Positions 44,362 to 54,900 of a stretch of DNA of 64,000 bases are shown here, one piece after another. The notes under the pieces were generated by a model, which did not search any database, was not told where the DNA came from, and saw only the letters and a list, made by a program, of their open reading frames with translations. Source of the DNA: Syntrophales bacterium (lineage in GTDB: Bacteria; Desulfobacterota; Syntrophia; Syntrophales; UBA5619). How positions within the stretch are numbered: the stretch's first letter is position 1; each line of letters starts with the position of its first letter. A program made the translations under genes and the position numbers. The DNA lies in assembly GCA_023229765.1 (NCBI GenBank), contig JALNYO010000020.1, positions 1-64,000 on the forward strand, given 5' to 3'.

Positions 44362-44409
44362 CGGTGCGGCAGATTTGCTGAAACGAAGGCACATAAGTTA
44401 GAGGAAATT

Positions 44410-45432
44410 ATGGAAAAGCGGTTAATCAACAAAGATTCGCTTGCAGGTATAGCCAGAAAGATGGCGATGGAATTGACGGTTTGGGTTCCGGTAAGAGAGG
44501 AGGATAACGTGCTTTTCGCGCCCCTGTCTCAAGATACGGAGCCATTTTTCGCCTATCTCAATTCCCGAAACGCGCCCAAGCAGGTATTCTTCCCGCATAC
44601 GGAAAAGCTGATGAAATACACCCGCACTCCGAAAGGAATGGTCTTTTCTGAGGAAGAAAGTAAGGCAGATAAAGCGGTCCTTTTCGGCGTTCGTCCCTGT
44701 GACGCCCAGAGCTTTGCGCTACTGGACATGCTTTTTGATCAGGAAAAGTACAGGGATCCATACTATGTCGCCAAAAGAAACAATACCACGGTCATTACTC
44801 TGACCTGTGTGCAGCCGCCGTACGCTACCTGCTTCTGTACCTCTGTGGATGGTGAACCGCTTTCCGGCGGGGGCGCGGATATTCTGCTGACGGAGCTTGA
44901 CGCAAATTATCTGGCGGAATTCATCACGGCCAAAGGAGAAAAACTGCTGAAATATTTCGGCGATCTCAAAACCGATGAAGCTGACGACAGCAGGAAGATG
45001 GAGGTCAGCGAAAAGGCAAAGCAGGCCATCAAATCCAAAATACCGGCTCATGAAATAAAACCGCTTCTGGATAGCAATTTTGAGCATCCCTTCTGGGCGA
45101 CAATCCACAGCAAGTGCCTCGCCTGCGGAACCTGCACCTATCTGTGCCCCACCTGCCATTGCTTCGACATCAGCGATGAGGCTACGGGAAGCGACGGGGT
45201 GCGGATTCGTTCGTGGGATTCTTGCATGTTTCCTCTTTTCACGAAAGAAACGTCCGGACACAATCCGCGAACCTCGCAGAAAGAGAGATGGCGCCAGCGC
45301 ATCATGCACAAATTCAAGTATTATGTGGATAATTTTAACGCCATCGCCTGCGTGGGTTGCGGCCGTTGTGTGAGATCCTGTCCCGTTAATCTGGACATCA
45401 GAAAAGTCGTGGAAGATATTTCCAAGTTATAG
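44410..45432 (+). CDS. FlxB/HydB-type 4Fe-4S subunit
   Basis: This 340-residue protein resembles the beta subunit of sulfhydrogenases and AsrA: FGVRPCDAQSFALLDMLF, TLTCVQPPYATCFCTSVDGEP, and two C-terminal ferredoxin motifs CLACGTCTYLCPTCHCFD and CVGCGRCVRSCPVN. In Flx complexes this subunit links the NAD-binding FlxA to the rest. It lies 48 bp after hdrB and 2 bp before the FlxA ATG region. It is cytoplasmic. Confidence 0.82.
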   Translation: MEKRLINKDSLAGIARKMAMELTVWVPVREEDNVLFAPLSQDTEPFFAYLNSRNAPKQVFFPHTEKLMKYTRTPKGMVFSEEESKADKAVLFGVRPCDAQSFALLDMLFDQEKYRDPYYVAKRNNTTVITLTCVQPPYATCFCTSVDGEPLSGGGADILLTELDANYLAEFITAKGEKLLKYFGDLKTDEADDSRKMEVSEKAKQAIKSKIPAHEIKPLLDSNFEHPFWATIHSKCLACGTCTYLCPTCHCFDISDEATGSDGVRIRSWDSCMFPLFTKETSGHNPRTSQKERWRQRIMHKFKYYVDNFNAIACVGCGRCVRSCPVNLDIRKVVEDISKL

Positions 45433-45446
45433 TCATGGAGCAAGTA

Positions 45447-46286
45447 ATGCAAAATCCTTATATCCCGTATCCTGTTGAGATCGCCAAAATTATCACGGAA
45501 GTGGACACGAAAGACATCAAGACTTTCCGTTTGAAATTCGTGAATAAGGAAGACGAAGAGGCATTCCAATATATTCCCGGCCAGTTCGGCGAGCTTTCCG
45601 TTTACGGCAAAGGGGAATCTCCCATAGGGATTGCCTCCTCGCCCACGCAGAAGGGCTATATAGAATTTACCGTGCAGAAAGCGGGAGTCGTTACCAGCGC
45701 CCTCCATGAAATGGAAGAAGGAACCATGATGGGTGTGCGCGGCCCGATGGGCAATTCCTGGCCGATCGAGTATCTGGAAGGGAAAAACCTGGTGATTGTC
45801 GGTGGTGGTTTTGCCTTTACAACTTTGCGATCCCTGATTAATTACATGATTTATGAAGACAACCGCAAACGTTTCGGTAAAATTACCATTATTTACGGTT
45901 CCAGAAATCCTGGTTTGCTGCTTTATAAAGACGAACTTGCCGCCTGGGAAAAAAGGGACGACCTGAACGTAAATATCACGGTTGATAAGGGAGATGCGAC
46001 GTGGAAGGGCAGGGAAGGATTTGTCCCCACAGTGTGCAAAGAGGTGGCGCCCAGTTCCGAAAACGCAGTGACCGTTATCTGCGGCCCGCCCATCATGATC
46101 CGCTTTACGCTGCCGGTCTTTTTCGATTTGGGATTCTCGAAGGAAAATATCATCACATCGCTGGAAATGCGGATGAAATGTGGTATAGGCAAGTGCGGTC
46201 GCTGCAATGTCGGCAATAAGTACGTCTGCAAAGACGGCCCGGTATTTTCCCTGGCGGAGTTGGACAAACTGACTAAAGAATATTAA
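45447..46286 (+). CDS. FlxA/HydG-type FAD- and NAD(P)-binding subunit
   Basis: The ATG at 45447 has GGAG 6 nt upstream (an earlier in-frame ATG at 45435 overlaps that site), giving 279 residues. It shows an FNR-like FAD domain (FKYIPGQFGELS-type text FQYIPGQFGELSVYG, PIGIASSP), an NAD(P) domain with GKNLVIVGGGFAFTTLRSLI and ICGPPIMIR, and a C-terminal 2Fe-2S motif MKCGIGKCGRCNVGNKYVCKDGP. This is the layout of sulfhydrogenase gamma and FlxA, which accept electrons from NADH or NADPH. It closes the hdr/flx operon. Confidence 0.88.
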   Translation: MQNPYIPYPVEIAKIITEVDTKDIKTFRLKFVNKEDEEAFQYIPGQFGELSVYGKGESPIGIASSPTQKGYIEFTVQKAGVVTSALHEMEEGTMMGVRGPMGNSWPIEYLEGKNLVIVGGGFAFTTLRSLINYMIYEDNRKRFGKITIIYGSRNPGLLLYKDELAAWEKRDDLNVNITVDKGDATWKGREGFVPTVCKEVAPSSENAVTVICGPPIMIRFTLPVFFDLGFSKENIITSLEMRMKCGIGKCGRCNVGNKYVCKDGPVFSLAELDKLTKEY

Positions 46287-46330
46287 TAAGCTCAATACGT
46301 TATAACAATAAACCGGCAGGATTATAAAAA

Positions 46331-47647
46331 ATGAAAAGGGTTATTAATTTAGGACTTATCGGTTTTGGCACAATAGGTACAGGTGTAATCAAGCTGCTCC
46401 AGAAAAACGGCGAACTGATCGCCGGACGACTTGGCGCGGAGATTCGACTGAAGAGAATAGCGGATCTCGACATCACCACCCCCCGGGGGGTCGATATCCC
46501 GGAGGGTATTCTGACAACAAAAGCAGACGACATCCTCAATGACCCGGAAATCGACATTGTCATCGAGCTGATGGGTGGATACGAGCCGGCCCGCACCTTT
46601 ATCCTGAAGGCGATGGACAACAAAAAACACATTTGCACAGCAAATAAGGCGCTTTTGGCGACTTATGGGGACGATATTTTCCGGAGTGCGCATAGAAACG
46701 GTGTCAATATCGGCTTTGAGCCCAGCGTGGGCGGCACGATCCCGGTCATCAAAACGATCAAGGAGAGTCTGATCGGCAACCGGATCGAATCGATCATGGC
46801 GATTGTCAACGGAACGTCAAACTTTATCCTCAGCAAAATGACCGATGAGGGCGGTTCCTTTGAGACTGTCCTTAAAGAAGCGCAGACACTTGGCTTTGCA
46901 GAAGCCAATCCGACCTTTGACATCGAAGGAGTGGATGCCGCGCACAAGCTTGCCATTCTTCTTTCCCTTTCCTATGGGAAGAGGGTGTGCCTTGAAGATC
47001 TGCACAGGGAAGGGATAGCGAGTATTGGCGAACAGGATATCGCTTTTGCCAGGGAGCTCGGCTATCGGATAAAATTGCTTGCTATCGCCATCCGGAGGGG
47101 TGAATTAATCGAGGCGAGACTACACCCGACGATGGTTCCGTTTGGTCACCTTCTTGCCAATGTCAACAGCAATTTCAACGCCTTTCATATCATAGGCGAT
47201 GCAGCTGATTCCGTGTTTCTCTATGGCCAGGGGGCGGGTATGATGCCGACGGCGAGCGCCGTTATCAGCGACGTGGTCGATATCGCCCGGGATATCATCA
47301 AGGGGAGCGCGGGACGGGTTCCGCCCCGGGTCTTTGACGAAGAAAAAATAAGCGATATCAATCTTTTGCCCTTTGAAGAGATTATCACCAATTATTATTT
47401 TCGTTTTTCAGTTGCCGACCGACCGGGTGTCCTTTCCCGCATCTCCGGCATCCTCGGACAGAACAACATCAGCATTGCTGTGGTGATCCAAAAGGGACGA
47501 AGGCAGAATGGCGCCGTTCCAATTGTAATGACTACCTACAAAGCCAAGGAGCGTCATGTCCAAAAGGCTCTTGCGGAGATTGATACGCTTGATGTCGTGA
47601 TGGGAAAAACCATGCTGATTAGAATTGAGGATGATAAACTTTCATGA
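46331..47647 (+). CDS. hom: Homoserine dehydrogenase with ACT domain
   Basis: The 438-residue enzyme has NAD(P) motif LGLIGFGTIGTGVIKLLQ (~5-22), TANKALLATYG, VNGTSNFILSKM, the catalytic region FDIEGVDAAHKLAIL, and a C-terminal ACT domain (YFRFSVADRPGVLSRISGIL) expected to bind threonine for feedback control. It reduces aspartate semialdehyde to homoserine. It overlaps the next gene by 4 bp. No obvious terminator separates it from the flx operon 44 bp upstream, so some read-through is possible. Confidence 0.94.
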   Translation: MKRVINLGLIGFGTIGTGVIKLLQKNGELIAGRLGAEIRLKRIADLDITTPRGVDIPEGILTTKADDILNDPEIDIVIELMGGYEPARTFILKAMDNKKHICTANKALLATYGDDIFRSAHRNGVNIGFEPSVGGTIPVIKTIKESLIGNRIESIMAIVNGTSNFILSKMTDEGGSFETVLKEAQTLGFAEANPTFDIEGVDAAHKLAILLSLSYGKRVCLEDLHREGIASIGEQDIAFARELGYRIKLLAIAIRRGELIEARLHPTMVPFGHLLANVNSNFNAFHIIGDAADSVFLYGQGAGMMPTASAVISDVVDIARDIIKGSAGRVPPRVFDEEKISDINLLPFEEIITNYYFRFSVADRPGVLSRISGILGQNNISIAVVIQKGRRQNGAVPIVMTTYKAKERHVQKALAEIDTLDVVMGKTMLIRIEDDKLS

Positions 47648-48861
47648 AATACATAGTGTTACTGGGAGACGGGATGGCAGATTACCCCATTGACTCCCTG
47701 CAAGGGAAAACCCCGCTCGAATACGCCTACACCCCCAATATGGACAGGATCGCAGCGGAGGGAACGTTGAGCCTGATCGACACAATTCCCTTGGGGCTTG
47801 CCCCCGGAAGCGATGTGGCGAATCTTGCCGTCCTCGGTTATGATTCCCGTGTCTTTTATTCGGGAAGGGCGCCGCTCGAGGCGGCCAATATGGGGGTCCA
47901 GCTTGCGTCGGAGGATGTCGCCTTTCGTTGCAATCTTGTGACATTAAGCGACTCTGCGGAGCCGGTTATGGAGGATTTTACTGCCGGCCATATCTCCTCT
48001 GCGGAGGCGGCACCCATTATAAATGATTTGAACGCTGCGCTGGGCTCGGAACAGTTCCGGTTTCATCCCGGCGTCGGGTATCGGCACCTGTTGGTGTGGC
48101 ACGGAGGAGAGCCTGGCATGAAGACGACTCCGCCTCACGACATCACCGGCCAAAAGGTTGCGCCGTATCTGCCCAGCGGGGAGGGCGCTCTGGAGATATC
48201 CCGTCTGATGAAGCTATCCCAGGAGTTTCTTGCCGATTACCCGCTTAACCGGGAACGACTAGCGAAGGGGCTGAAACCAGTAACGTCTATCTGGCTTTGG
48301 GGGCAGGGGAGGGCGCCCCTGATTCAAAAAATGACGGAGAGATTTCAAATTACAGGCGGGATGATATCCGCCGTTGATCTGCTGAACGGAATCGGGGTTT
48401 ATGCCGGGCTCGAGGTCCTCAAAGTCAAGGGGGCAACCGGCTACACCGATACCAATTATGTCGGCAAGGCCGAAATGGCATTGTCTGCGCTCCAGAATCT
48501 CGATTTTGTCTTTCTCCACGTCGAATCCCCTGACGAGATGGGGCACGAAGGAAATCTCAGTGGGAAGATAATGGCGATTGAGGATTTCGATAAGAAGGTT
48601 GTTGGTACAATCCTTGACGGGATTCCCCTGCTTGGTGAATACCGGGTTGCCGTTTTAAGCGACCATCGGACTCCGATTGCGCTAAAAACCCATATTGCCG
48701 ATCCGAGCCCACTGGCGTTTCTCTCTTCCCGACCCGGTGAAAATCAGGGCCGGGGAGTTTCGTTTGGGGAAACCAGCGCTCATAATTCCGGCAACATGGT
48801 ATCGCCCGGATATAGATTCATGGAACATTTTATCGGTGGTTTGGAGAGGCTCTTTGAATAG
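47644..48861 (+). CDS. ApgM-family phosphoglycerate mutase homolog, possible homoserine kinase
   Basis: This 405-residue alkaline-phosphatase-superfamily protein has metal and nucleophile motifs LGDGMADYPI, GSDVANLAVLGYD (catalytic Ser), SPDEMGHEGN and VAVLSDHRTP. By family it is the archaeal-type cofactor-independent phosphoglycerate mutase. It is translationally coupled to hom (ATGA overlap) and no thrB is in view. Proteins of this family next to hom have been proposed to be the missing homoserine kinase in several anaerobes (recalled, not checked). Both roles remain open, and the context favours the threonine pathway. Confidence 0.8.
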   Translation: MKYIVLLGDGMADYPIDSLQGKTPLEYAYTPNMDRIAAEGTLSLIDTIPLGLAPGSDVANLAVLGYDSRVFYSGRAPLEAANMGVQLASEDVAFRCNLVTLSDSAEPVMEDFTAGHISSAEAAPIINDLNAALGSEQFRFHPGVGYRHLLVWHGGEPGMKTTPPHDITGQKVAPYLPSGEGALEISRLMKLSQEFLADYPLNRERLAKGLKPVTSIWLWGQGRAPLIQKMTERFQITGGMISAVDLLNGIGVYAGLEVLKVKGATGYTDTNYVGKAEMALSALQNLDFVFLHVESPDEMGHEGNLSGKIMAIEDFDKKVVGTILDGIPLLGEYRVAVLSDHRTPIALKTHIADPSPLAFLSSRPGENQGRGVSFGETSAHNSGNMVSPGYRFMEHFIGGLERLFE

Positions 48862-49270
48862 AAGCCCGCTGAAAATTAGAGTCATTTACGCGGACACCGA
48901 TGCGATGGGTATTGTCTATCACACCAATTACATCCGCTGGTTCGAAATAGGAAGAACCGAGCTTTTTCGCGATCTTGGGATTGTTTATAAGGACCTTGAA
49001 GCATCAGGATGCAATCTGCCCGTAACCCAGGCCTACTGTCATTACCACCTGCCTGCCCGCTATGATGATCTGGTTCTTTTGGAAACCGAGATAGACTTTA
49101 TTAAGCGGGCCAGTATTAAATTTACCCACAAGATATGGGACGAAGCGCATATCAATTTGCTGACCGAGGGCTATACTGTGCATGCCTGCACCGACCGCAC
49201 CGGAAAAATTATCCGCATGCCGGCCATAATAACCGACAAACTCAGAACATTTGTTAATAATCCGCATTAA
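48854..49270 (+). CDS. YbgC-family acyl-CoA thioesterase
   Basis: Translation from TTG 48854, behind GGAGAGG, gives 138 residues with the hot-dog fold signature VIYADTDAMGIVYHTNYIRWFEIGR, where the Asp of YADTDAMG is the family's catalytic acid. The start overlaps the ApgM-family stop by 8 bp. YbgC enzymes hydrolyse short acyl- or hydroxybenzoyl-CoA; in many bacteria ybgC sits with tol-pal, which is not seen here. The upstream in-frame reading to 48695 lies inside the preceding gene. Confidence 0.82.
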   Translation: MNRSPLKIRVIYADTDAMGIVYHTNYIRWFEIGRTELFRDLGIVYKDLEASGCNLPVTQAYCHYHLPARYDDLVLLETEIDFIKRASIKFTHKIWDEAHINLLTEGYTVHACTDRTGKIIRMPAIITDKLRTFVNNPH

Positions 49271-49314
49271 CACGGATATCTTTTAAACGATTAATCACGC
49301 CGTAAAGGAGAGAA

Positions 49315-50001
49315 TTGAAAATAATGACAAATAAGTTAGAAAAAAAAGAACTCGAAGAACCTGACAAGCTCACTATTTTATTCACTAAAATAAGATCATT
49401 TGTCGAAACCCACCGGAGTAAAATATATCTTGGAGCAGGGATAGCGGTCGTCATCTTTCTCATTGCCGGCGGCTTTTATCTCTATCAGGCAAATTACGAA
49501 AACAGAGCAGCCGGATTTTACAATGGGATATTGACGGCCCAAATGAAAGCGGGTTCCCCCGCCGGCGACGAAGCATTGACGAAAGGATTGAAGGAACTAC
49601 TCTCCAAATATCCGCGGAGCAATGCCGCTTCTCTCGGTCACTATCGCCTGGGGAATTTATATTACAACCGTCGCGCTTATGATGAGGCGGAGGCCTCCTA
49701 TCATGCGTTTATCAAAAGCGCTTCTTCCGATAACGATTTAATCGCCCTTGCCTATAATGGTTTGGGCGCATGCGCAGAACAAAAAAAAGACCTTAAAAAG
49801 GCCCTGGAATTTTATGATCTGGCGATGAAAACGAAGGCCGGTTCATCGTTTGAAAGTATAAATTACTCAAATATTGCGAGAATTTACGAGGAATTGAAGG
49901 ATAACAAGAAGGCCGTTGAGTTCTATCAGAAGGCGCTTTTGAAAACAACTGATCCGGCGAGGAGCATCTTGATAAAAAGAAAGCTGTCGCTATTGAGTTG
50001 A
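49315..50001 (+). CDS. Single-pass membrane TPR protein
   Basis: This 228-residue protein has a charged N-terminus, one membrane helix (~45-65; IYLGAGIAVVIFLIAGGFYLY) and then TPR units in the periplasmic part: LGHYRLGNLYYNRRAYDEAEASYHAF, LAYNGLGACAEQKKDLKKALEFYDLA and YSNIARIYEELKDNKKAVEFYQKA. The layout is like YfgM, which helps secreted-protein folding. The start is either TTG 49315 (AAAGGAG 4 nt upstream) or ATG 49324; both give the same protein body. Confidence 0.75.
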   Translation: MKIMTNKLEKKELEEPDKLTILFTKIRSFVETHRSKIYLGAGIAVVIFLIAGGFYLYQANYENRAAGFYNGILTAQMKAGSPAGDEALTKGLKELLSKYPRSNAASLGHYRLGNLYYNRRAYDEAEASYHAFIKSASSDNDLIALAYNGLGACAEQKKDLKKALEFYDLAMKTKAGSSFESINYSNIARIYEELKDNKKAVEFYQKALLKTTDPARSILIKRKLSLLS

Positions 50002-50033
50002 TTTTGACGTCTTCTTTTTAAAAGGTGAAATTT

Positions 50034-50972
50034 ATGACGGAAGATTACTATAAGACGCTGGGTATAGAAAAAGGGGTTGATCAGGAAGAGGTAAAGAAGG
50101 CCTACCGGAAACTGGCGATGAAGTATCATCCCGACAAAAACCCCAATAACCGCGAGGCGGAAGAAAAATTTAAGAAAATCAGCGAGGCGTACGCCGTGTT
50201 AAGCGACGCTGAAAAGCGCAAGCAGTACGATACCTATGGCTCTGATCAGTTCAGTCAGCGCTACAGTCAGGAAGACATCTTCCGCAATGTGGATCTCAAT
50301 GAGATCTTGAAGGGTTTTGGATTTGGCGGTATGGGCGGCGGGTTTCGCAGTACCGGCAGGCGGGGCGGCTTCAGTTTTCAAACGGGAGGAGGAGCCTACG
50401 ATGATCGCTTCAGAGGGGGACAATCCGCTTACTCTGTGCCGCAAAAAGGGGAGGACTTGCATTACAATCTTTCCATTACGCTCGAAGAGGCTGTTGCGGG
50501 TGCGGAAAAACAGATTTCCCTCCGCAGTGAAAACGGGATCAATGAAATAACGGTAAAAATTCCCGCCGGCATCAATACCGGCAAGAAGCTGCGGCTCTCC
50601 GGAAAAGGCTACCCGGGAACAAACAACGGTTCCAATGGCGATTTATACCTGAACATTAATGTACTTCCTCATCCGCTGTTCGCCCGGGATGGAAATGACA
50701 TATACATTGAAAAAACGATATCATTCACCCAGGCTGCTTTGGGAGGCAGCATCGAAGTCCCGACGATCGATGGTTCTGTTAAAAGGCTTAAAGTTCCGTC
50801 AGGGACGCAGTGCGGCGCCAAGATCCGTCTGAAGGGTTTGGGAATTCCCCCCCTCAAAGGATCTGGCACAGCGCATGGAGACCAGTTTGTAAAGATCAAC
50901 ATTGAGGTTCCCAGAAAGCTTTCCGCAAGCCAGACGAGTTTGATCAAAAAACTGGCTGAGGAAGGGATTTGA
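50034..50972 (+). CDS. CbpA-like DnaJ co-chaperone without zinc finger
   Basis: The ATG at 50034 has AAAGGTG 6 nt upstream and gives 312 residues. The J domain (~3-70) has the HPD motif in MKYHPDKNPN. A Gly/Phe-rich linker (GFGFGGMGGGFRSTGRRGGF) follows, then C-terminal substrate-binding beta domains (LHYNLSITLEEAVAGAEKQI; LNVLPHPLFARDGNDIYIEK). There is no CxxCxGxG zinc domain, so it is CbpA/DjlA-class rather than DnaJ itself. It works with DnaK in the cytoplasm. Confidence 0.88.
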   Translation: MTEDYYKTLGIEKGVDQEEVKKAYRKLAMKYHPDKNPNNREAEEKFKKISEAYAVLSDAEKRKQYDTYGSDQFSQRYSQEDIFRNVDLNEILKGFGFGGMGGGFRSTGRRGGFSFQTGGGAYDDRFRGGQSAYSVPQKGEDLHYNLSITLEEAVAGAEKQISLRSENGINEITVKIPAGINTGKKLRLSGKGYPGTNNGSNGDLYLNINVLPHPLFARDGNDIYIEKTISFTQAALGGSIEVPTIDGSVKRLKVPSGTQCGAKIRLKGLGIPPLKGSGTAHGDQFVKINIEVPRKLSASQTSLIKKLAEEGI

Positions 50973-51058
50973 TTAATTGCCTATAAGATATGTTATGTAA
51001 ACTTAAGCCGATACATTTTAAAATCAGACCCCTTTTGACGTTTTACGCGGTTGGGAAT

Positions 51059-51103
51059 GTAGCTACTCCGGTTGATTAGACAGACTAGCCCCTGAGTAGT
51101 TAC
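51059..51103. repeat. Imperfect inverted repeat between dnaJ-like gene and UPF0280 gene
   Basis: GTAGCTACT (51059-51067) and AGTAGTTAC (51095-51103) pair with one mismatch across 27 nt. It lies in the 165-bp space between convergent genes and could be a weak terminator or an old mobile-element end. Nothing else is recognised in this gap. Confidence 0.35.
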
Positions 51104-51137
51104 AAATAAAGTGCAATAAGACTGATAATCGGAAGGA

Positions 51138-51878
51138 TTATGTTTCCAGCATAGTGATATCGCCGATCGCCCCGAGATGTTCCCCGACAATTATCACTAT
51201 CCCCAGCACGCCGCCTATTTTCATTCCTTGCTCAAGAACCGCCTTGATATCCCTTACAGATTTCACCATATTGCCGACTGCGGTTGCTGCTGCGTCGGCA
51301 AGGGCTGCCGATTTGGCCTTCACACAACAGACGTCCGCTTTGCCAAAGCTTAGCGAGTGTCCCACCGTTCCCGACGAGGTGCAGATGCCAATGGGCATCT
51401 CTTCTTGTTTTATATGAATTGCCACACGCTCGCTTAGTGGAGATTCTCCTGCGAAAATTCCGATTTGTATGTCACTTGCTGTATCAGCGTAGATGTCTCC
51501 GCCGTTTTCTATTATTACATTGCGCGAGTATTTTCTAAGCTCTCTTCCCACATATTCCGCTATTGTGCCGGCGACTGCCGCCATCGGGCCTACCCCTGCC
51601 TCCCTTGAGGCTTGCAGCATTTCGCTTACCGGCGATGGAGGCATTATCTCAAAATTAATCGGTTTCAGAGAGGTTAGAAAATCAGGATGGTCTTTTATGC
51701 ATGCCTCAATTATCTGGCGGGCTTTGTATAATGAAGTCAGGGATTCTTGTGCAAGGTCGTAGTCAGCACTGACAAATATATCAGACTCTTCAATACTTAC
51801 ATTAAATACTTTAAGGTTGTTCTTTACTATGTTGTTACGATAAGCGCGAATAAGATAATCTGCCGGTTTTTTCTCCAT
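51138..51878 (-). CDS. UPF0280-family protein
   Basis: This 246-residue cytoplasmic protein matches the UPF0280 family, which is distantly similar to the flavin transferase ApbE: FVSADYDLAQESL, GVGPMAAVAGTIAEYVGREL, NVIIENGGDIYA, GICTSSGTVGHSLSFGKAD and ALADAAATAVGN. The ApbE metal-site like DAAATA is present. Its role is not established. It follows dnaE on the minus strand with a 96-bp gap and may be co-transcribed. Confidence 0.8.
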   Translation of the reverse strand: MEKKPADYLIRAYRNNIVKNNLKVFNVSIEESDIFVSADYDLAQESLTSLYKARQIIEACIKDHPDFLTSLKPINFEIMPPSPVSEMLQASREAGVGPMAAVAGTIAEYVGRELRKYSRNVIIENGGDIYADTASDIQIGIFAGESPLSERVAIHIKQEEMPIGICTSSGTVGHSLSFGKADVCCVKAKSAALADAAATAVGNMVKSVRDIKAVLEQGMKIGGVLGIVIIVGEHLGAIGDITMLET

Positions 51879-51974
51879 GGCATCAAACCCTCATCCCCGG
51901 CGACAACTGATAGTTATTTCCCGCTATCCGCCTAAACACATACAGACTATCCACCTGTGCAGTTACCAAATTCG

Positions 51975-54900
51975 CTATACAAACTGCAGTGAACCGGCGC
52001 CCAGTATCCGTTCCGCTTCCGATCTCAGCGGTACGGAAAGATCGAGCTTCATATCCTCGCCCAAGTATATCAAGGTTTCGCACCTTGGCTCGACCAGCTT
52101 GATATATCCATCCAGCTTTCCCGAGTAGCGTTGGAGGCAGTGAAAGAGGGTTTCGATATCATCGGGAACGGTCTGTCTCATGTCAACCGTGAAATAGGCC
52201 GCGCTGTAGGATTTTTCCGCGGCTTCAGTCAGCAGTGTTACCTCGGAGGCGATCACCTTCACATTCTCTTCCCCGGCGTCAATGACTCCCTTGATCAGCA
52301 GCGGCGCGTCGCCGTGCAGAAGTTGATAGCTGTTTTTATATGTTTCCGGGAAAACAATTATGTCAACCGAACCTTTCAAATCCTCCAAGAGGATGTAAGC
52401 CATCGTCTCTTTGCGCTTTGTCTGAACGTCGCGGATGCTGCTGACGATTCCGGCTATCATCACCGCCTCGCGATCCGTTTTGGATCTCAGATTCGCTGAA
52501 TCAGCCGTTACGATCATCCCGAGCCGTTCCTTGTAAGGTGAAAGGGGGTGGCCGCTGATATAGAAACCGATCGTCTCCTTTTCATAGGCGAGCAGATCCT
52601 TATGTTCCCATTCTGCCATTTCAGGAAGCGAGTTTTCTTTTTTTAAATTTATATTACCTGTAGTTGACGCTCTTTCTTCAAGTTGATCAAGAAGGTTTGT
52701 CTGATTGCTGTTTTTCTCCTTATGGCGCTTCTGCGCCTTCTCCATAATCTCTTCATAGAAGGTCATTAACTGGTTCCGGTTATTTCCAGTTGAATCAAAC
52801 GCCCCGCACTTGATCAGGCTTTCGATAACCCTTTTATTGATCTTGCGGGGATCGATGCGATCGCAAAAATCAAAAAACGACGTAAACGGGCCGCTCTCAT
52901 CTCTTGACTCGATTACCGAATCGACAGCGCCGGCCCCAACATTTTTCACCGCCGCAAGGCCAAACCGAACGTGGTCTCCGGCGACGCTGAAGTCTCTCAT
53001 TGACTCATTTATGTCCGGCGGGAGGACATTTATCCCCATCTCCCGGCAACTGCTGATATGACTTATGATCTTGTCGCGGTTATCCTTTTCGCTGGTTAAA
53101 AGCGCCGCGACAAATTCCGCCGGATAATGGGCCTTGACGTAGGCGGTTTGATAGGTGACTATCGCGTACGCTGTACTGTGCGATTTATTGAATCCATATT
53201 TCCCGAAGGTCTCCATCTGCTCCCATATTTTGAGGGCCTTTGCTTCGGGAATATTTTTACTCTTTGCTCCCGCGATGAACTTTGGCTTTTCCCGGTTTTC
53301 CATCTCATCGGTCTTCTTTTTGCTCATGACCTTGCGAAGCGTGTCGGCCTCAGAGAGTTTGTAGTTTCCGATGGCTACGGCGATCTGCATCACCTGTTCC
53401 TGATAGACGATAATGCCGTAAGTTTCTTTGAGAATTGCCTCCAGTTCGGGGGTTTCGTAAACGATTCTGGTTCGGCCCTGCTTCCTGGCGATAAACTCCG
53501 GAATATTTTCCATTGGGCCGGGACGATAAAGGGCGATCAACGCGATTACGTCTTCAATGCAGTCCGGCTTCATCCGGATCAGCATATCCTTCATGCCGGA
53601 GCTTTCTAACTGAAAAACGCCATCGGTGTCCCCGCGCATCAGAAGCTCATACGTTGGGCGGTCATCAAGAGGAAGGTTGTCGATATCGATCGCCACTCCC
53701 CTTCCCTCTTTCGCGAAACGAACGGCGTCACTGATAACGGTAAGTGTTTTCAGGCCCAGAAAATCGAATTTCGTAAGCCCCACATCCGCCACTTCATTCA
53801 TCGCAAACTGGGTAAAAACAATGTCTTCTTTCAGGCTTTTGGCAAGCGGGATTCTTTCTACAAGGGGGATGTCGGAGACTACCACCCCTGCCGCATGGAT
53901 CGATGCATGGCGGTTCAGTCCCTCTAAAGTTTTTGAAAAATCCAGTAGCTTTTTAACCTGCGGATTGTTTTTCTCTTCATCCTGAAGGCGTTTTTCGGAT
54001 TTAATTGCATCCGCAAGTTTGATATTGAGAACGTTGGGGATTAATTTGGCAATCTTGTCAACCTCGCCATAAGGCATGCCCATCGCCCTGCCAACATCCC
54101 GGATAACGGCTCTGGCCTGCATTTTCCCAAAGGTAATGATTTTCGAAACCTTGTCCGCACCGTATTTATCCGTCACATAATTGAATATCTGTTCCCTGCC
54201 TTCCGGGGCGAAATCGGTGTCGATATCGGGCATGGTGACCCTGTCCGGGTTGAGAAACCTCTCGAAAAAAAGGTTGTAACGGATTGGATCGACCTTAGTA
54301 ATTCCGGTAGCTAAGGCAACCAGGCTGCCGGCGGCGGAGCCTCTTCCCGGTCCCACCGGAATGTTTTTTTCTCGCGCCTTTTCGATAAAATCGGCAACGA
54401 TCAGAAAGTATCCCGGGAAACCCATTGTCCGGATCATCTCCAGCTCCTGTTCGAGCCTTTTTTCGTATGTTTCCCGGAGATTTTCCCTGCCGTCGCGAAG
54501 CAGATTCGGGAGAAGAGCCGCGAGTCCTGCACGCGCCTTTTGCTCCAGCCTGCCGTCTAACGTTTCGTCTGTGCCCACCTCCAGCGTCGGGAGATAAAAC
54601 TTCCCGAATTCGAAGGAAATATTGCATCTGTCTGCTATTTTTCCTGTATTTTCAATGGCATCTGGGCAATAATTAAAGAGCCGCTTCATCTCTTCCGGGG
54701 AGCGGAAGTAGAACTGATCAGTGGAAAAACGCATCCGCTCAACATCTCGCAGTGTTTTGCCGGTTTGTATGCACAGGAGCACTTCTTGCGCCTCGGCGTC
54801 CTCCCGGTTGAGGTAATGGCAGTCGCAGGTGGCGACAAGCGGGATAGAATACTTGCGGCTCAGCTCAATCAAACCCTCGTTTGCCTGCTTCTGTTCGGGA

